Positions 18,271 through 27,429 of a DNA stretch of 64,000 bases are shown here, one piece after another. The stretch is from NCBI GenBank assembly GCA_035516155.1, contig DATJAP010000001.1, forward strand, positions 62,001 through 126,000, in the 5' to 3' direction. The DNA comes from JAJYKN01 sp035516155. GTDB taxonomy: Bacteria > Nitrospirota > UBA9217. How positions within the stretch are numbered: the stretch's first letter is position 1; each line of letters starts with the position of its first letter. The position numbers and the translations under genes are program-made. The notes below the pieces were generated by a model, which saw only the letters and a list, made by a program, of their open reading frames with translations, was not told where the DNA came from and searched no databases.

Positions 18271-18814
18271 GCTCCGCTCCTTCTCGAAACAACGAAATTG
18301 ATCTGTTGAGCGATGCATCACGGCACGCTTCGGGATTAACCTGTGAACTTATGCATTTGATTGATATTTTTGCCTCGGGAAGAACCCAGAGGCGGAAATT
18401 TTAAAATAAGGATAGCGCTTCATTGCTAAGGTGTCAAGGTTGGACAAAGAAGAAGATGTGGAACGCAATGTCCAGGATGCGGAATAGACTGGATTACAAT
18501 TATCGCATCCCTTTAGTATCATGTCCTGTCATTTTCTATGGCAAGCACGAGTCTTTGTTCATGTATTTGAATGGAAATACTGAAAATCGCACGGAGTTCC
18601 TTCTCGATCTCCTTTATTGGTTTAATTTGTTACAATAACTATACGCGGACACAAGATGCAGCTCAATCATTCGTGTTGAGCTGCGGCGTATCATATTCTC
18701 CCAAACGGACAGTTTCGAAAAGAGGCGGAGGCTGTTTATGATAAAAAAATGTCGGCGAAAGTGTATTTCCGTGCGGTTTTAACGATGAGCAAATAGCCAA
18801 AAGGAGAGAACAAC
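18271..18814. other. Divergent promoter interval with a hairpin
   Basis: Lies between the molybdenum hydroxylase operon and the nitroreductase. GCAGCTCAA (18658-18666) and TTGAGCTGC (18676-18684) form a perfect 9-bp stem without a T-tail; it might be an operator or RNA hairpin. A 71-codon frame at 18423-18638 has no ribosome site and is not called. Confidence 0.4.
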
Positions 18815-19534
18815 ATGCAGGAACTCTTGCGACTTATTCAGACGCGGCAGTCAGCGAGGGTGCTTTTTGATCCAGGGCGCCCACTACACAAAAAAGACCT
18901 GCAATATATTTTGGAAGCGGGGCGGTGGGCGCCTACGGCTCACAACATGCAAAATTTTGAAATTATCGTCGTGGACGATAGAAAGCTTCTCGAGAGAATA
19001 GCAAATTTAAGATATCCAACGTCCCTTGCGTTTGTCAGGGAGAACTACCGGCAGCTGTCTTTTTCAGAAGAGGAATTGCGAAGAAAGAAAGTCGGTATTC
19101 TTGGCACCATGTTTCCCCCTTCCTGGAGGAAGCCAAATGTCAAACCGGAAGACATCGCGGGAATCGAAGAAAATCCATTCATAAAAAAGGCAATTCAATC
19201 AAGCGCCGTCCTGCTCATTGTCCTCTATGATCCGGGGAGAAGGGCGCCCGCTTCTGAGGGAGACTTTCTGGGCATCATGAGTTTAGGTTGCGTCATGGAA
19301 AACATGTGGCTCATGGCCCATTCACTGAGTATCGGTTGTCATGTGGTCAGCTCGCTCAGCGCAGAACCTGTCCAAAAGGAATTGAAGGGTCTGCTCAATA
19401 TACCGGAGCATCTCATGCTTGCGTTTTCCCTGCGCTTGGGATATCCGGCTTCGAAAATCGAATATCTCAGGGTCCGCCGCGATATTGATGATTGTACTCA
19501 TAGCAACCAGTATGGCAAAAGAGGTCTCGACTGA
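18815..19534 (+). CDS. Nitroreductase-family FMN protein
   Basis: 239 residues. TRQSARVLFDPGRPL near the N-terminus, WAPTAHNMQNFE (FMN contact), GIMSLGCVMENMWLMAHSLSIG and FSLRLGYPASK are typical nitroreductase-fold blocks. These flavoproteins reduce nitro compounds, quinones or enones with NAD(P)H; the substrate is unknown. An insertion at about residues 75-110 (LSFSEEELRRKKVGILGTMFPP) is longer than in NfsB. Good site AAAGGAGAGAA. Single gene, divergent from the molybdenum hydroxylase operon. Confidence 0.9.
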   Translation: MQELLRLIQTRQSARVLFDPGRPLHKKDLQYILEAGRWAPTAHNMQNFEIIVVDDRKLLERIANLRYPTSLAFVRENYRQLSFSEEELRRKKVGILGTMFPPSWRKPNVKPEDIAGIEENPFIKKAIQSSAVLLIVLYDPGRRAPASEGDFLGIMSLGCVMENMWLMAHSLSIGCHVVSSLSAEPVQKELKGLLNIPEHLMLAFSLRLGYPASKIEYLRVRRDIDDCTHSNQYGKRGLD

Positions 19535-20145
19535 AAAGAATTCCAGCGCACGCGTTCATGACGGTCGGTTCCTCTGCCGGCGGCATCCTCGGCGGCAATC
19601 TGCTTTAAGCTTCTCGTAGGTGTTTTTGAGCAGCAAAGCATTCTTTTCGACGAGAGGGCCTTCGGCAATAACATATCCTCGCACATCGAAGTTCTTCGCA
19701 TGCGGTATAATTATAATCCCTTTTCCGAAGCGGCAGGTGATTCCTCTCTCCTTTTTCACAGCAAAGGAGGGTTTGTTATATCATGATTTCACCTTGTCGG
19801 TCCAAGGAACGGCGTCATCACCCTACAAAACGGTGAAAATAACTTGGAGTCGATTAAGTTTTACCATCATGACGCCGCATGAGTTATTTGTCGAAACAGG
19901 GGCTCATGCCTGGTTTAGAGTTCTCTTCAGCCGCATCTGCCGCCGATATTCATCGATTCATCCGCGGGAATCCTGTCATATTCCTCGTGACCATGATTGT
20001 GACGTGAATCACAGTCAGGAATTCTGTCATACAGTAAGATAAGAAACAGATACATTGATAAAAAAACGAGAAGTTTCCGCGACCATTGCCTGATGCAGTC
20101 GTGCTTCCTTCTGTAACGAGAAAAACCGACGAGGATTTCAAGGCT
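19535..20145. other. Gene-poor interval
   Basis: No gene is recognised. A minus-strand frame at 19556-19759 (67 codons, KNFDVRGYVIAEGPLVEKNALLLKN) has some protein-like composition, but its AAAGGAGAGAGG has no start codon at the proper distance. Confidence 0.35.
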
Positions 20146-20667
20146 ATGATAACAAGAAGGAATTTTTTAAAAATGCTGACGCTCGTCACCCTCTCCGCTC
20201 ACAGCGGGAAGGTCTTCGGGCTTGATTCAAAGGAAAGAGTTCTTAATCTTTATAACATTCATACTGGCGAACGACTTAATGTAAAATATTATTCATCGGG
20301 TAGCTATGACCGTGATGCTATGAATGAGATTAACTATCTCATGCGGTGTCATTATACCAATGAAGTAAAACCTATCGATGTCAAGGTTATCGACCTTCTC
20401 TGTGACATCAAGGATACTATCGGGAAAGACAAGGATGTCCTTATCATTTCGGGATACCGCTCGCATGAGTATAACGAACATCTGCGGCAGATGGGGAGGG
20501 GGGTTGCATGTAACAGTCTTCACCTCCAAGGCCGTGCAATAGATTTCCGCCTCCACCGTGTCGACAATCGAAAGCTTGCTGCATTTGCAAAGACCTTTCA
20601 TTCAGGCGGTGTGGGGACATACCCGGACTTTGTCCATATCGATGACGGGAGAGTACGATACTGGTGA
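20146..20667 (+). CDS. DUF882 (YcbK-like) Tat-exported murein peptidase, copy 2
   Basis: 173 residues, same length as copy 1 (13258-13779). Leader TRRNFLKM is an even better Tat motif. Zinc-site segments ISGYRSHEYNEHL, NSLHLQGRAIDF and YPDFVHIDDGRVRYW are intact. The upstream 20 codons of the open frame have no ribosome site. The start at 20146 matches copy 1. Both copies keep catalytic ligands, so both are probably active, perhaps under different regulation. Confidence 0.9.
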   Translation: MITRRNFLKMLTLVTLSAHSGKVFGLDSKERVLNLYNIHTGERLNVKYYSSGSYDRDAMNEINYLMRCHYTNEVKPIDVKVIDLLCDIKDTIGKDKDVLIISGYRSHEYNEHLRQMGRGVACNSLHLQGRAIDFRLHRVDNRKLAAFAKTFHSGGVGTYPDFVHIDDGRVRYW

Positions 20668-20748
20668 TGCCTGCAATCGTGATCGAACGGGATACGTGGT
20701 ATCAATCTGCGTCACATTTTTCCCGCATAGAATAGAAACCTTTCCTCC

Positions 20749-21590
20749 CTACCGGGAACGCGGTCCTGATCTTGGCTCATGATCGATAATCAGGACTTTG
20801 GGACCGGTTCTCACGTCATACTCTCCTCCCCGATCGGCAGGCGATGGTATTGCCCATGCAAAAAGTTTGCGGGCGTCTTCTAGCATCGGTTTTTCAGGAT
20901 ATTTGTAATAATCATGCTGCATTTCCTCGTCATATAGTCCGATGCAGCCGTGGGATGCGGGATATCCTGGCAGATCACGGCCGTGAATCCAGTAGGAACC
21001 CCCCTCTCTATTTATGTAGAACCTGAGACCATAGCTCATAGGGTAAGGTTCGGTCGTATGCTCTATCTGATATAATGACGATTTGTGCATCTTGCTGTAA
21101 CCGGTGATCCTGAATTCACCTACGGGGGTCGTATTTTTCTTGGTACCTGCGGCGACTGGCCCAGAGAACATCAGTTGCCCGTACTCATAAGCTCCAAGGA
21201 ACTGTTCCGAGAGGTCCACAAGAATACGTTTCGCGTCAGACTCCGACACGTCAGACTCCGCCGCTTGATAATGACGGGGCATGGGCGTATAATCCCGTAT
21301 GTCATCAAACGATTTAGGAATTTTCAGGGAAATTCCGGGGTGCACGTGACGTCTGTCAATCCTGTTAAAGCGGGCAACATCTTGCCACCGGTCCCCAAAG
21401 AGGTTTTCAAGATTTCGCTCTTCAAGATGCGTCTGCACTCCCACTCTATGGATTTTTGGCTTTTGTATTGGATTTTGCAGAGCGAAGATACGGTCCTTGC
21501 ATCGCCACTTTCTGAACTGCTGATCGCCAAGAACAACAAGAGACCGAAGGACGGCAAGAATAGCAAAGCGCGAGTTTTCAACCTGATCAT
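20749..21590 (-). pseudogene. Frameshifted L,D-transpeptidase (YkuD) gene
   Basis: From a signal peptide (MIRLKTRALLFLPSFGLLLFL, start 21590 after GGGG) the frame reads WECRRILK and then runs wrong. One base away the frame continues ERNLENLFGDRWQDVARFNRIDRRHVHPG (LysM-like region), the YkuD domain with YWIHGRDLPGYPASHGCIGL and a normal end. The shift lies near 21415-21435. If real, the signal peptide is lost from the catalytic part, which kills a periplasmic cross-linking enzyme; a sequencing error would restore a normal protein of about 280 residues. SHGCIGL has Gly where most members have Arg or Asn after SHGCh. Confidence 0.82.
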
Positions 21591-22069
21591 TTTCCCCATC
21601 CGCGGATCCATCAATGAAGGTTCTTAAGGAGCGCATGGGAAGCCTCAATCGTGCAGGGTAGCTTTGTCGAAAACAGGAAGAGCTGAACGAGAGCATTCCC
21701 ATCACCAAGTTTAGCAATATTTTCGGTCAGATTCTTTGAATTATTCCGTGTCAGGATTTTAGAGAACGTTCAAACAGTTCGGCCCAGGCATTCAGAAATC
21801 ACACGTGACAAGCGTTTGTCATTGTTTCGATCAGGAAGGCACGCAGGACATGGCTGTTGGAGCGCTTGAAGCATTCCCTGCCGATCTATGCTGTGACGGT
21901 CGCGGGGCTCGATAATTTCAGGCAGGCATTCTATGAGGCATCTTGTGCTTCCGTCATACGTCGCAAAATGAGAACATCAGCCAAGCGTAAAAAAAACAAG
22001 CAACTTATCCTCGGATACGCTATATTTTCATCTAATATGCCATAAAATCAATAACTAGAGGAGACAGCC
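21591..22069. other. Intergenic interval
   Basis: Separates divergent genes. A 62-codon plus-strand frame (21857-22045) is not supported by a ribosome site or family. Nothing else is recognised. Confidence 0.4.
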
Positions 22070-22903
22070 ATGACAAATGGACCAGCATGCCCTGTAACAA
22101 AACTCGAGAAGATTCTTCTGGCAGCAGACCAATCGGAGTTCAGCGAAGGCGCAATACGTGAGGCGATCAAGTTTGCCTCTCAATGTTCGAGCAAAATTTA
22201 CACCTGCCTGACGATTGAGGCTAATCCCGAGTACGAGACCCTTGGTTCCAAAATCTTTAAGAAAGCAGAATCAGAGGCAACAGCCTATCTGGAATCCATC
22301 AGGGCACGAGCGATAAAAGCGGGCGTGACGTGTGAATCCATTCTGCATGAATCAATGGACGCTGCACAAGCCATTGTGGATGAGGCGACCGAAAGGAAAG
22401 TTGATATGATCGTTATCGGCAGGCGCGGACGTAAAGGTGTGGCCAAGGCGCTGATGGGTGAGGTTGCCGCAAAAGTCATTGCTCATGCTCCCTGTAAAGT
22501 TCTCGTTGTTCCAAAGGCTGCACAGATCGAATACAAAAATATCCTGGTCGCCACCGATGGTCAAAGCCGTGCCAAAGCCGCGGTCGAGGAAGCGATCTCA
22601 ATCGCGAAGCGCTGTGGAAGCCACATCATTGCTCTCTCGGCAATGCGTGATGATAGCGAGCGTGCAGAGGCCACTAAAAACGCAACCGCGGCTGCCGAAT
22701 TGGCAATGCACAATGGAATATCGGCGGAAGCAGTTACTCCTATGGGGAGGCCATTCAATGCGATCGTTGAAACTGCAGGCGGAAGAGGCGTTGACCTTAT
22801 CGTTATGGGGACTTATGGAAAGACAGGCGTGAAGAAAATTCTGATGGGAAGCGCAACGGAAAAGGTTATCGGGGCTGCTGGTTGTGCGGTACTTGTGGTC
22901 TAG
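22070..22903 (+). CDS. Universal stress protein, two UspA domains (A)
   Basis: 277 residues, two tandem UspA folds. Domain 1 starts KILLAADQSEFSEGA; its ATP loop GRRGRKGVAKALMGEVAAKV departs slightly from G2xG9xG(S/T) (Glu at the end). Domain 2 starts NILVATDGQSRAKAA, with an intact ATP loop GTYGKTGVKKILMGSAT. So domain 2 should bind ATP and domain 1 may not. Site AGAGGAGACAG. It shares layout with the UspA at 24969-25820. Confidence 0.94.
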   Translation: MTNGPACPVTKLEKILLAADQSEFSEGAIREAIKFASQCSSKIYTCLTIEANPEYETLGSKIFKKAESEATAYLESIRARAIKAGVTCESILHESMDAAQAIVDEATERKVDMIVIGRRGRKGVAKALMGEVAAKVIAHAPCKVLVVPKAAQIEYKNILVATDGQSRAKAAVEEAISIAKRCGSHIIALSAMRDDSERAEATKNATAAAELAMHNGISAEAVTPMGRPFNAIVETAGGRGVDLIVMGTYGKTGVKKILMGSATEKVIGAAGCAVLVV

Positions 22904-22916
22904 GCGTAGTGAAGTG

Positions 22917-22952
22917 AAGCTTCCCCTGCTTTGCGAGGGGCTGCACTTTTTC
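22917..22952 (+). terminator. Possible terminator of uspA (A)
   Basis: AGCTTCCCCT / AGGGG-CT imperfect stem around a 7-nt loop, then CTGCACTTTTTC. Modest stem and short T-run. Confidence 0.45.
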
Positions 22953-23124
22953 AGCCTTAGGGTGGAGCCCCAGCCATTTCTTATTTGAGTATCAACTGTT
23001 ATTCTGCATGGCAACACATGCATCCAGCAGCTGCAGACGTTTTTGTTGTTTGAAAGCAAGAATGTTTCAAAAAGAAATATTTGATGAATTTTTCACAGAG
23101 GCGAGTCCCGAGTCAGGGTAAACA

Positions 23125-23898
23125 ATGATGCATATCCTAGCGATATACAACATCGGAGAAAATAAACAGGAGCTGGCTGGATTGCTTGCAAACGCTCTTA
23201 AAGTGACGGCTTTTGAGGCGAATTCACGTCTGCGCACTCCCGGAAACGGCCCCCTTGTCGTAGGCGTGTTTGCGGAGGAGGTGCAGGCAAAGAAGCTTGC
23301 TGATGAGCTTGAGTCCAAGGGCTTCTCCACAGCGGTTCTAAACAATGATGAGATTAAGGCAGAGGCGGACCAGTGGCTCATAAGGAGGTTTTCTTTGGGC
23401 GAGAATGATCTCATCGTCAAATCAAATGACGGCAGAAGCCTCACAATCGCCTATCGAGACATCAACCTCATTCTGCATTGCATCAGGATATTAAGCAGCA
23501 CTTCAATGGAAACAACGAGGAAGCGTACATTGAGCCTGGGCAAGGCCGTACTCACGGGAGGCCTAATAGTGACGAAAACGGCGAAGACCATGCACGAGGT
23601 AACAAAAGAGGAACGCGAGAGATTTCTGACAATCTACGCCGAAGATCGTCCGACGCTAGCCTTTCATGAGACCGGTCTTGTCTATGATTCTCTCGGTCCC
23701 GCACGCGGTCTGTCCCGCTCAGTAAATTTTGCACAGCTCACAGCGGAATTGCGCCGCCTCTGCACAGGCGCCCAATACGATGAACGACTGCTGAGTAAAG
23801 CCAGTCAGACTGCTCTCCTTGGCCCCTTGCTCAAGCCTGATGAGCATGTGGTCGTCGCTACCGCGTTACTTGCAAAGGTTCTTTTGACAGGGATCTGA
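23125..23898 (+). CDS. Hypothetical protein, 257 residues
   Basis: I do not recognise the family. The N-terminal 80 residues look like an α/β unit (MHILAIYNIGENKQELAGLLANAL, GPLVVGVFAEEVQAKKLADELESKGF). The rest is mixed α/β, with a conserved-looking block (FHETGLVYDSLGPARGLSRSVNFAQLTAELRR) near residues 185-215. No signal peptide or membrane helix, so cytoplasmic. Start may be the second Met (23128). It lies between two uspA genes, which hints at a stress role only by position. Confidence 0.65.
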   Translation: MMHILAIYNIGENKQELAGLLANALKVTAFEANSRLRTPGNGPLVVGVFAEEVQAKKLADELESKGFSTAVLNNDEIKAEADQWLIRRFSLGENDLIVKSNDGRSLTIAYRDINLILHCIRILSSTSMETTRKRTLSLGKAVLTGGLIVTKTAKTMHEVTKEERERFLTIYAEDRPTLAFHETGLVYDSLGPARGLSRSVNFAQLTAELRRLCTGAQYDERLLSKASQTALLGPLLKPDEHVVVATALLAKVLLTGI

Positions 23899-24221
23899 TG
23901 CGTTTGATTTAATGATCGTGAGAATTGCTTCTCGTCGTGATATCCCTGGTTGGATTTAACAGCCTGCTACCGAGTCAATTCTCTTAAGGTTGCTATACCA
24001 ATTAGGAGGCATTTTATTTCATGAAACATGCACCTATTACATTGAGATTGCGAACGCAAAAAAGGGAGCAAGCATGGATCCTTGCCCCCCGAATCTTCAA
24101 CAATAGGTTTTCGTAATACCGGCTGTTTTTGATTCCGTTTCATGCTGCCATCAGCTTTGGTCTCCTGATAGAATAAAGCCTTGACTTCGCTGCGGCGTTG
24201 CTCAAGAAATAGTAAGGGGCA
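23899..24221. other. Intergenic interval
   Basis: Between convergent genes; no gene, terminator or repeat stands out. Confidence 0.4.
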
Positions 24222-24560
24222 TCAATTAGCGATCTGCCGACTATTCTTGTTTTCCTGCTGGTTTAGTGCCCTCTGCTCCTGTTTGGTAATATGCCCGCCA
24301 TTCTGTTTCGCCATATCCCGCTCTTTCTGGCGGATATTTCTATCTTCCTTATGAAGCTTCCCGGCCTCTGCTTTAGTCATGTCCCCATTTCTTACCTTCT
24401 TATTAATGCGGCGGTTTTGGTTCGCCAAGCGCTTATTCACTTCGTGCCGGCGCGGGTGATCCTTTGCCCAGCCCGACTCGGCAAAAACACTTTCCATGTT
24501 GCCAAGGAGAAAAATGGTAACAGCCATCACGGCTAATGCCATCATGCTCTTTCTTATCAT
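24222..24560 (-). CDS. Small exported helical protein (HPRRxEVNxRLxNQNxRI type)
   Basis: 112 residues after choosing the ATG at 24560, which follows AAGGGGG; the annotated frame could start 51 nt earlier without a site. Signal peptide to about VFAES. The mature part is highly charged and helical (HPRRHEVNKRLANQNRRINKKV, KAEAGKLHKEDRNIRQKERDMAKQNGGHITKQEQRALNQQEN). This composition is shared by a widespread family of uncharacterised exported proteins in proteobacteria. Role unknown. Confidence 0.78.
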   Translation of the reverse strand: MIRKSMMALAVMAVTIFLLGNMESVFAESGWAKDHPRRHEVNKRLANQNRRINKKVRNGDMTKAEAGKLHKEDRNIRQKERDMAKQNGGHITKQEQRALNQQENKNSRQIAN

Positions 24561-24968
24561 ATTTTGTTGCCCCCTTTTCTTCTTCATGTCCTGAGTTCGT
24601 GCTGTGCTCACGCATTCGCAGCAATTGGTTTTAGACGCCCGAAACCATATCAGTCACTTCTAGGGTGCCATTCTCTGCTTTCTTATCGGCACATCACTCG
24701 CGATTCTTAAATACGATGGCAATGCCCTGAATTCATTATCTAAATCCGGGAATTGTTCGGCGGAAGGTTTCCCGCCCCAATATTCTGTGAGGCTGGCCGC
24801 GAACTGTGTAATTTCAGTCAGGGCAGGCTATAACTTGATGATCATGCAGAAGGCACCTCCGAGAGGGTCGCGATCTTACCGCAAGGAAGCAGAGCGTTAC
24901 GAGTAATCCCTTTTATTATGACAAGAATGCGAAACGCGGGACGGCTGTTTTCTTTTGCCGCCGCATTT
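24561..24968. other. Intergenic interval
   Basis: No gene is recognised between the small exported protein and the downstream uspA. Confidence 0.4.
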
Positions 24969-25820
24969 TTACCATGCATCATGCATCTTCACTTTTGCAA
25001 TCAGTACAGCCGTCTCACTGTGGCCGATAACCCGCTCGGCCACGCTGCCTATGAGGAGCCTTTCAAGCCCCGTCCTGCCGTGACTGCCTACAATTATTAA
25101 ATCTGCGCGTTTTTGTCGAGAAGTGTTTACAATGACTTCATAGGGCCTGCCGATCAGGGTAACAGCCTCAATTAAGACGCCTTCTATTTTCCCTGCATCA
25201 ATGACTTTCTGCACATTGTCCCTCGCAGAGCGAAGCTCGGTTTCCGACGAGGCAACCGATAACACCACGAGCGAGCTTCCACATTTTTTTGCGATGCCTA
25301 TAGCTTCGCGAGCAGCCGCTCCACTGTACCTTGAGCCGTCCGTTGCAATAAGAATGTTCCTGCATTCGATCTTTGCATCCGGCGGGACCACCAGGACGCT
25401 GCACGGAGTATGGCCGATGACCTTCGCCGTCACGCTTCCCATCAGAAGCCTGAGAAGCCCCGTCCTTCCATGCCTGCCAACAATTATCATATTGACCTGA
25501 TTCTGTTCTGCTGCATGTACGATCTCTTGATGTGGCTCTTCACCACGAACGGCCATGATTTTACAGGCAATGCCCTCCCGTGACGCTTTTTCCTTGATGG
25601 ACTCAAGATGCTTGAGAGCCTCGTCTTCCCATTTTTCATCCATTTGCGGTATGGCTGCTTCAAACTCAAGGTTCGTCTGAACGACAGAGATGGCCGTAAG
25701 TCTGCTTGCGCATTGCTTTGCCAGGCTGAGCGCCTCGCGTATTGCACCTTCGCTGAACTTCGATCCGTCTGTTGCAAGAAGCAACCTTTCCAATCCTTCA
25801 AGCGGGCAGACATTGTCCAT
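24969..25820 (-). CDS. Universal stress protein, two UspA domains (B)
   Basis: 283 residues, tandem UspA. Both ATP loops look intact: GRHGRTGLLRLLMGSVTAKV in domain 1 and GSHGRTGLERLLIGSVAERV in domain 2, with N-terminal LLLATDGSKFSEGA and NILIATDGSRYSGAA. Likely a cytoplasmic ATP-binding dimer induced under stress. The chromate transporter pair lies immediately upstream on the same strand (22-nt gap), so all three may be cotranscribed. Confidence 0.94.
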   Translation of the reverse strand: MDNVCPLEGLERLLLATDGSKFSEGAIREALSLAKQCASRLTAISVVQTNLEFEAAIPQMDEKWEDEALKHLESIKEKASREGIACKIMAVRGEEPHQEIVHAAEQNQVNMIIVGRHGRTGLLRLLMGSVTAKVIGHTPCSVLVVPPDAKIECRNILIATDGSRYSGAAAREAIGIAKKCGSSLVVLSVASSETELRSARDNVQKVIDAGKIEGVLIEAVTLIGRPYEVIVNTSRQKRADLIIVGSHGRTGLERLLIGSVAERVIGHSETAVLIAKVKMHDAW

Positions 25821-25842
25821 AAGCTGCTCCTTTCGGTACGAG

Positions 25843-26358
25843 TCAGTACAGCAGCATGCCGATCAACCCTGCCACGATTATAACAAAAGTAGCGTCCCTT
25901 TTGGTGAAAGCGATGATCGAGAAGCTGCCGACGGCTATGGCTGCGGTCGGGATGTCCACGAGAGAAGTTTTCCCCAACGTTATCGCAACGGCGGCAAGAA
26001 GGCCTATCACTGCAGGCCTGATTCCTTTGAAACAGGCATTGACTATTCGGGATGTCTTAAACTGCAGGTAATAATGGCTCACGAGAGTCACGATGATAAT
26101 CGATGGCAAGTAAGTGAAGATAACTGCGCCGAGAGCGCCCCACCATCCGAAGATTTTATAGCCGATAAATACGTTCATGATGGTCAGCGGCCCCGGCGTA
26201 ACCTGACCGATAGCTACGCTGTCGATGAATCCCCTGTTGGTGAGCCAGTGATAATGGTCAACAACCTCGCTCTGAAGGAGCGGCAGCATGACGAAGCCGC
26301 CGCCGATGGTAAAGAGATTGATATAAAAAAGCGTCCAGAAAAATTTCAGGATTTCCAT
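25843..26358 (-). CDS. Chromate transporter, C-terminal-type half (ChrA family)
   Basis: 171 residues, one CHR domain with about six hydrophobic segments. FTIGGGFVMLPLLQSEVV and IGQVTPGPLTIMN are the family signatures. In short-chain ChrA systems two such halves, encoded separately, work together as an anion transporter; chromate export is known for some, but the natural substrate is often unclear. ATG at 26358 lies inside the end of the preceding gene (overlap 13 nt), showing translational coupling. Confidence 0.9.
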   Translation of the reverse strand: MEILKFFWTLFYINLFTIGGGFVMLPLLQSEVVDHYHWLTNRGFIDSVAIGQVTPGPLTIMNVFIGYKIFGWWGALGAVIFTYLPSIIIVTLVSHYYLQFKTSRIVNACFKGIRPAVIGLLAAVAITLGKTSLVDIPTAAIAVGSFSIIAFTKRDATFVIIVAGLIGMLLY

Positions 26359-26915
26359 CCAGCGCTCCTTCCGAACAGGAGGAAGCCTGCAATGGCTGCG
26401 GCGATGATCAGGACTATCGGATTGATCTTGAAGACCGCAAAGCATATTAATGCGATTACAGCGAATGCGATACTTTTATAATCCTTCAGGTTTTTTCTGC
26501 TCATGTTGTAGACAACGGACGCAATAAGCCCGACAACAGCCGCACCGACCCCTTTCAGTACCGCCTTTAAAAGCGCAATCTGATTATACTTGATGTAAAT
26601 ATACGAGAGAATCAGCACGAGGATGAAAGACGGAAGAATTAGACCCAAAACCGTGGCGATTGCACCCCACAATTTTTTGAGGGTATATCCAATGAAGATG
26701 CCTGTATTAACGATGGGCGCACCTGGTGTCAGCTGGCCGATAACGACGCTCTCGGCGAATTCATCATGGCTGAGCCACTTTCTTTTCTGCACAAGTTCCC
26801 TGTCAAAAAAGGAGAGCATGGAATACACGCCTCCGAAGGCAACGGCGCCGATCTTGAGAAAGACGAGAAATATCCTTTTTATTTTCGCATCAGATCTACG
26901 GAAGGCTTCCTGCAT
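26346..26915 (-). CDS. Chromate transporter, N-terminal-type half (ChrA family)
   Basis: 189 residues, one CHR domain: GAVAFGGVYSMLSFFDREL and IGQLTPGAPIVNTGIFIGY. The partner of the overlapping downstream gene. Start 26915 has AGGTGAT at proper spacing; the GTG six bases upstream overlaps it. No ChrB-like regulator is adjacent. Confidence 0.9.
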   Translation of the reverse strand: MQEAFRRSDAKIKRIFLVFLKIGAVAFGGVYSMLSFFDRELVQKRKWLSHDEFAESVVIGQLTPGAPIVNTGIFIGYTLKKLWGAIATVLGLILPSFILVLILSYIYIKYNQIALLKAVLKGVGAAVVGLIASVVYNMSRKNLKDYKSIAFAVIALICFAVFKINPIVLIIAAAIAGFLLFGRSAGWKS

Positions 26916-27062
26916 AATCACCTCGCACCATAGCTTGTTTCAGGATGTCATCTCAAAGCACATTCAATTTACGGACGCAACAGACCGGCTTCACTTTCAA
27001 GCATATGCTGACGCTTGATAAGGACGGTTGCAGTATACCACGAAAAACCGGCATCTCTGCGG

Positions 27063-27194
27063 TCACGATTTTAGATTTTTTAGACTTGTGAGAGTCTGAT
27101 CCAGTCGGTTGATGATACTGTTGATTTTCCCATACCAAAGCAAGAAAGCACGAATGGCCAAAAAGATTAAGACTAGTACGGCGAGAATTGCCAT
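27063..27194 (-). CDS. Possible small membrane protein, 43 residues
   Basis: Reads MAILAVLVLIFLAIRAFLLWYG, a single transmembrane helix, followed by an amphipathic tail (KINSIINRLDQTLTSLKNL). This resembles small membrane proteins common in proteobacteria. No ribosome site precedes this ATG. GGAGGGG lies 45 nt further upstream before an ATG in another frame, so the true N-terminus may be lost to a one-base change. Confidence 0.4.
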   Translation of the reverse strand: MAILAVLVLIFLAIRAFLLWYGKINSIINRLDQTLTSLKNLKS

Positions 27195-27328
27195 AGCGCG
27201 AACAACTGATGGCCCGGCATATTTCTCCCCTCCCTTTTGCCTTGGTTTATTAGGAACTATTAATTACTATTCTCGATAGAGTAGAAAGTGGAAGGCAGTA
27301 TATATAGATAGAAACTAGCAGGGCTTGC

Positions 27329-27404
27329 GCATTCTGTCAAGGACCACAAGGATTGATAGCGGCTGAATTTAGCGGCCTGAACTTGACGGGGATTGACAGA
27401 ATGC
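27329..27404. repeat. Inverted-repeat (MITE-like) element
   Basis: Perfect 12-bp termini GCATTCTGTCAA (27329-27340) and TTGACAGAATGC (27393-27404) enclose 52 nt with an internal near-repeat (AGCGGC...AGCGGC). No coding content. It could be a miniature transposable element or a regulatory hairpin. Confidence 0.4.
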
Positions 27405-27429
27405 CCCTCTTCCGGCTTTTCTGCATGGA

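Noticed and set aside
18423..18638. 71-codon plus-strand frame between the molybdenum hydroxylase operon and nitroreductase
   Set aside because: No ribosome site and no resemblance to known proteins.
18658..18684. Hairpin as a terminator of the molybdenum hydroxylase or nitroreductase genes
   Set aside because: It has no T-tract and lies upstream of both genes.
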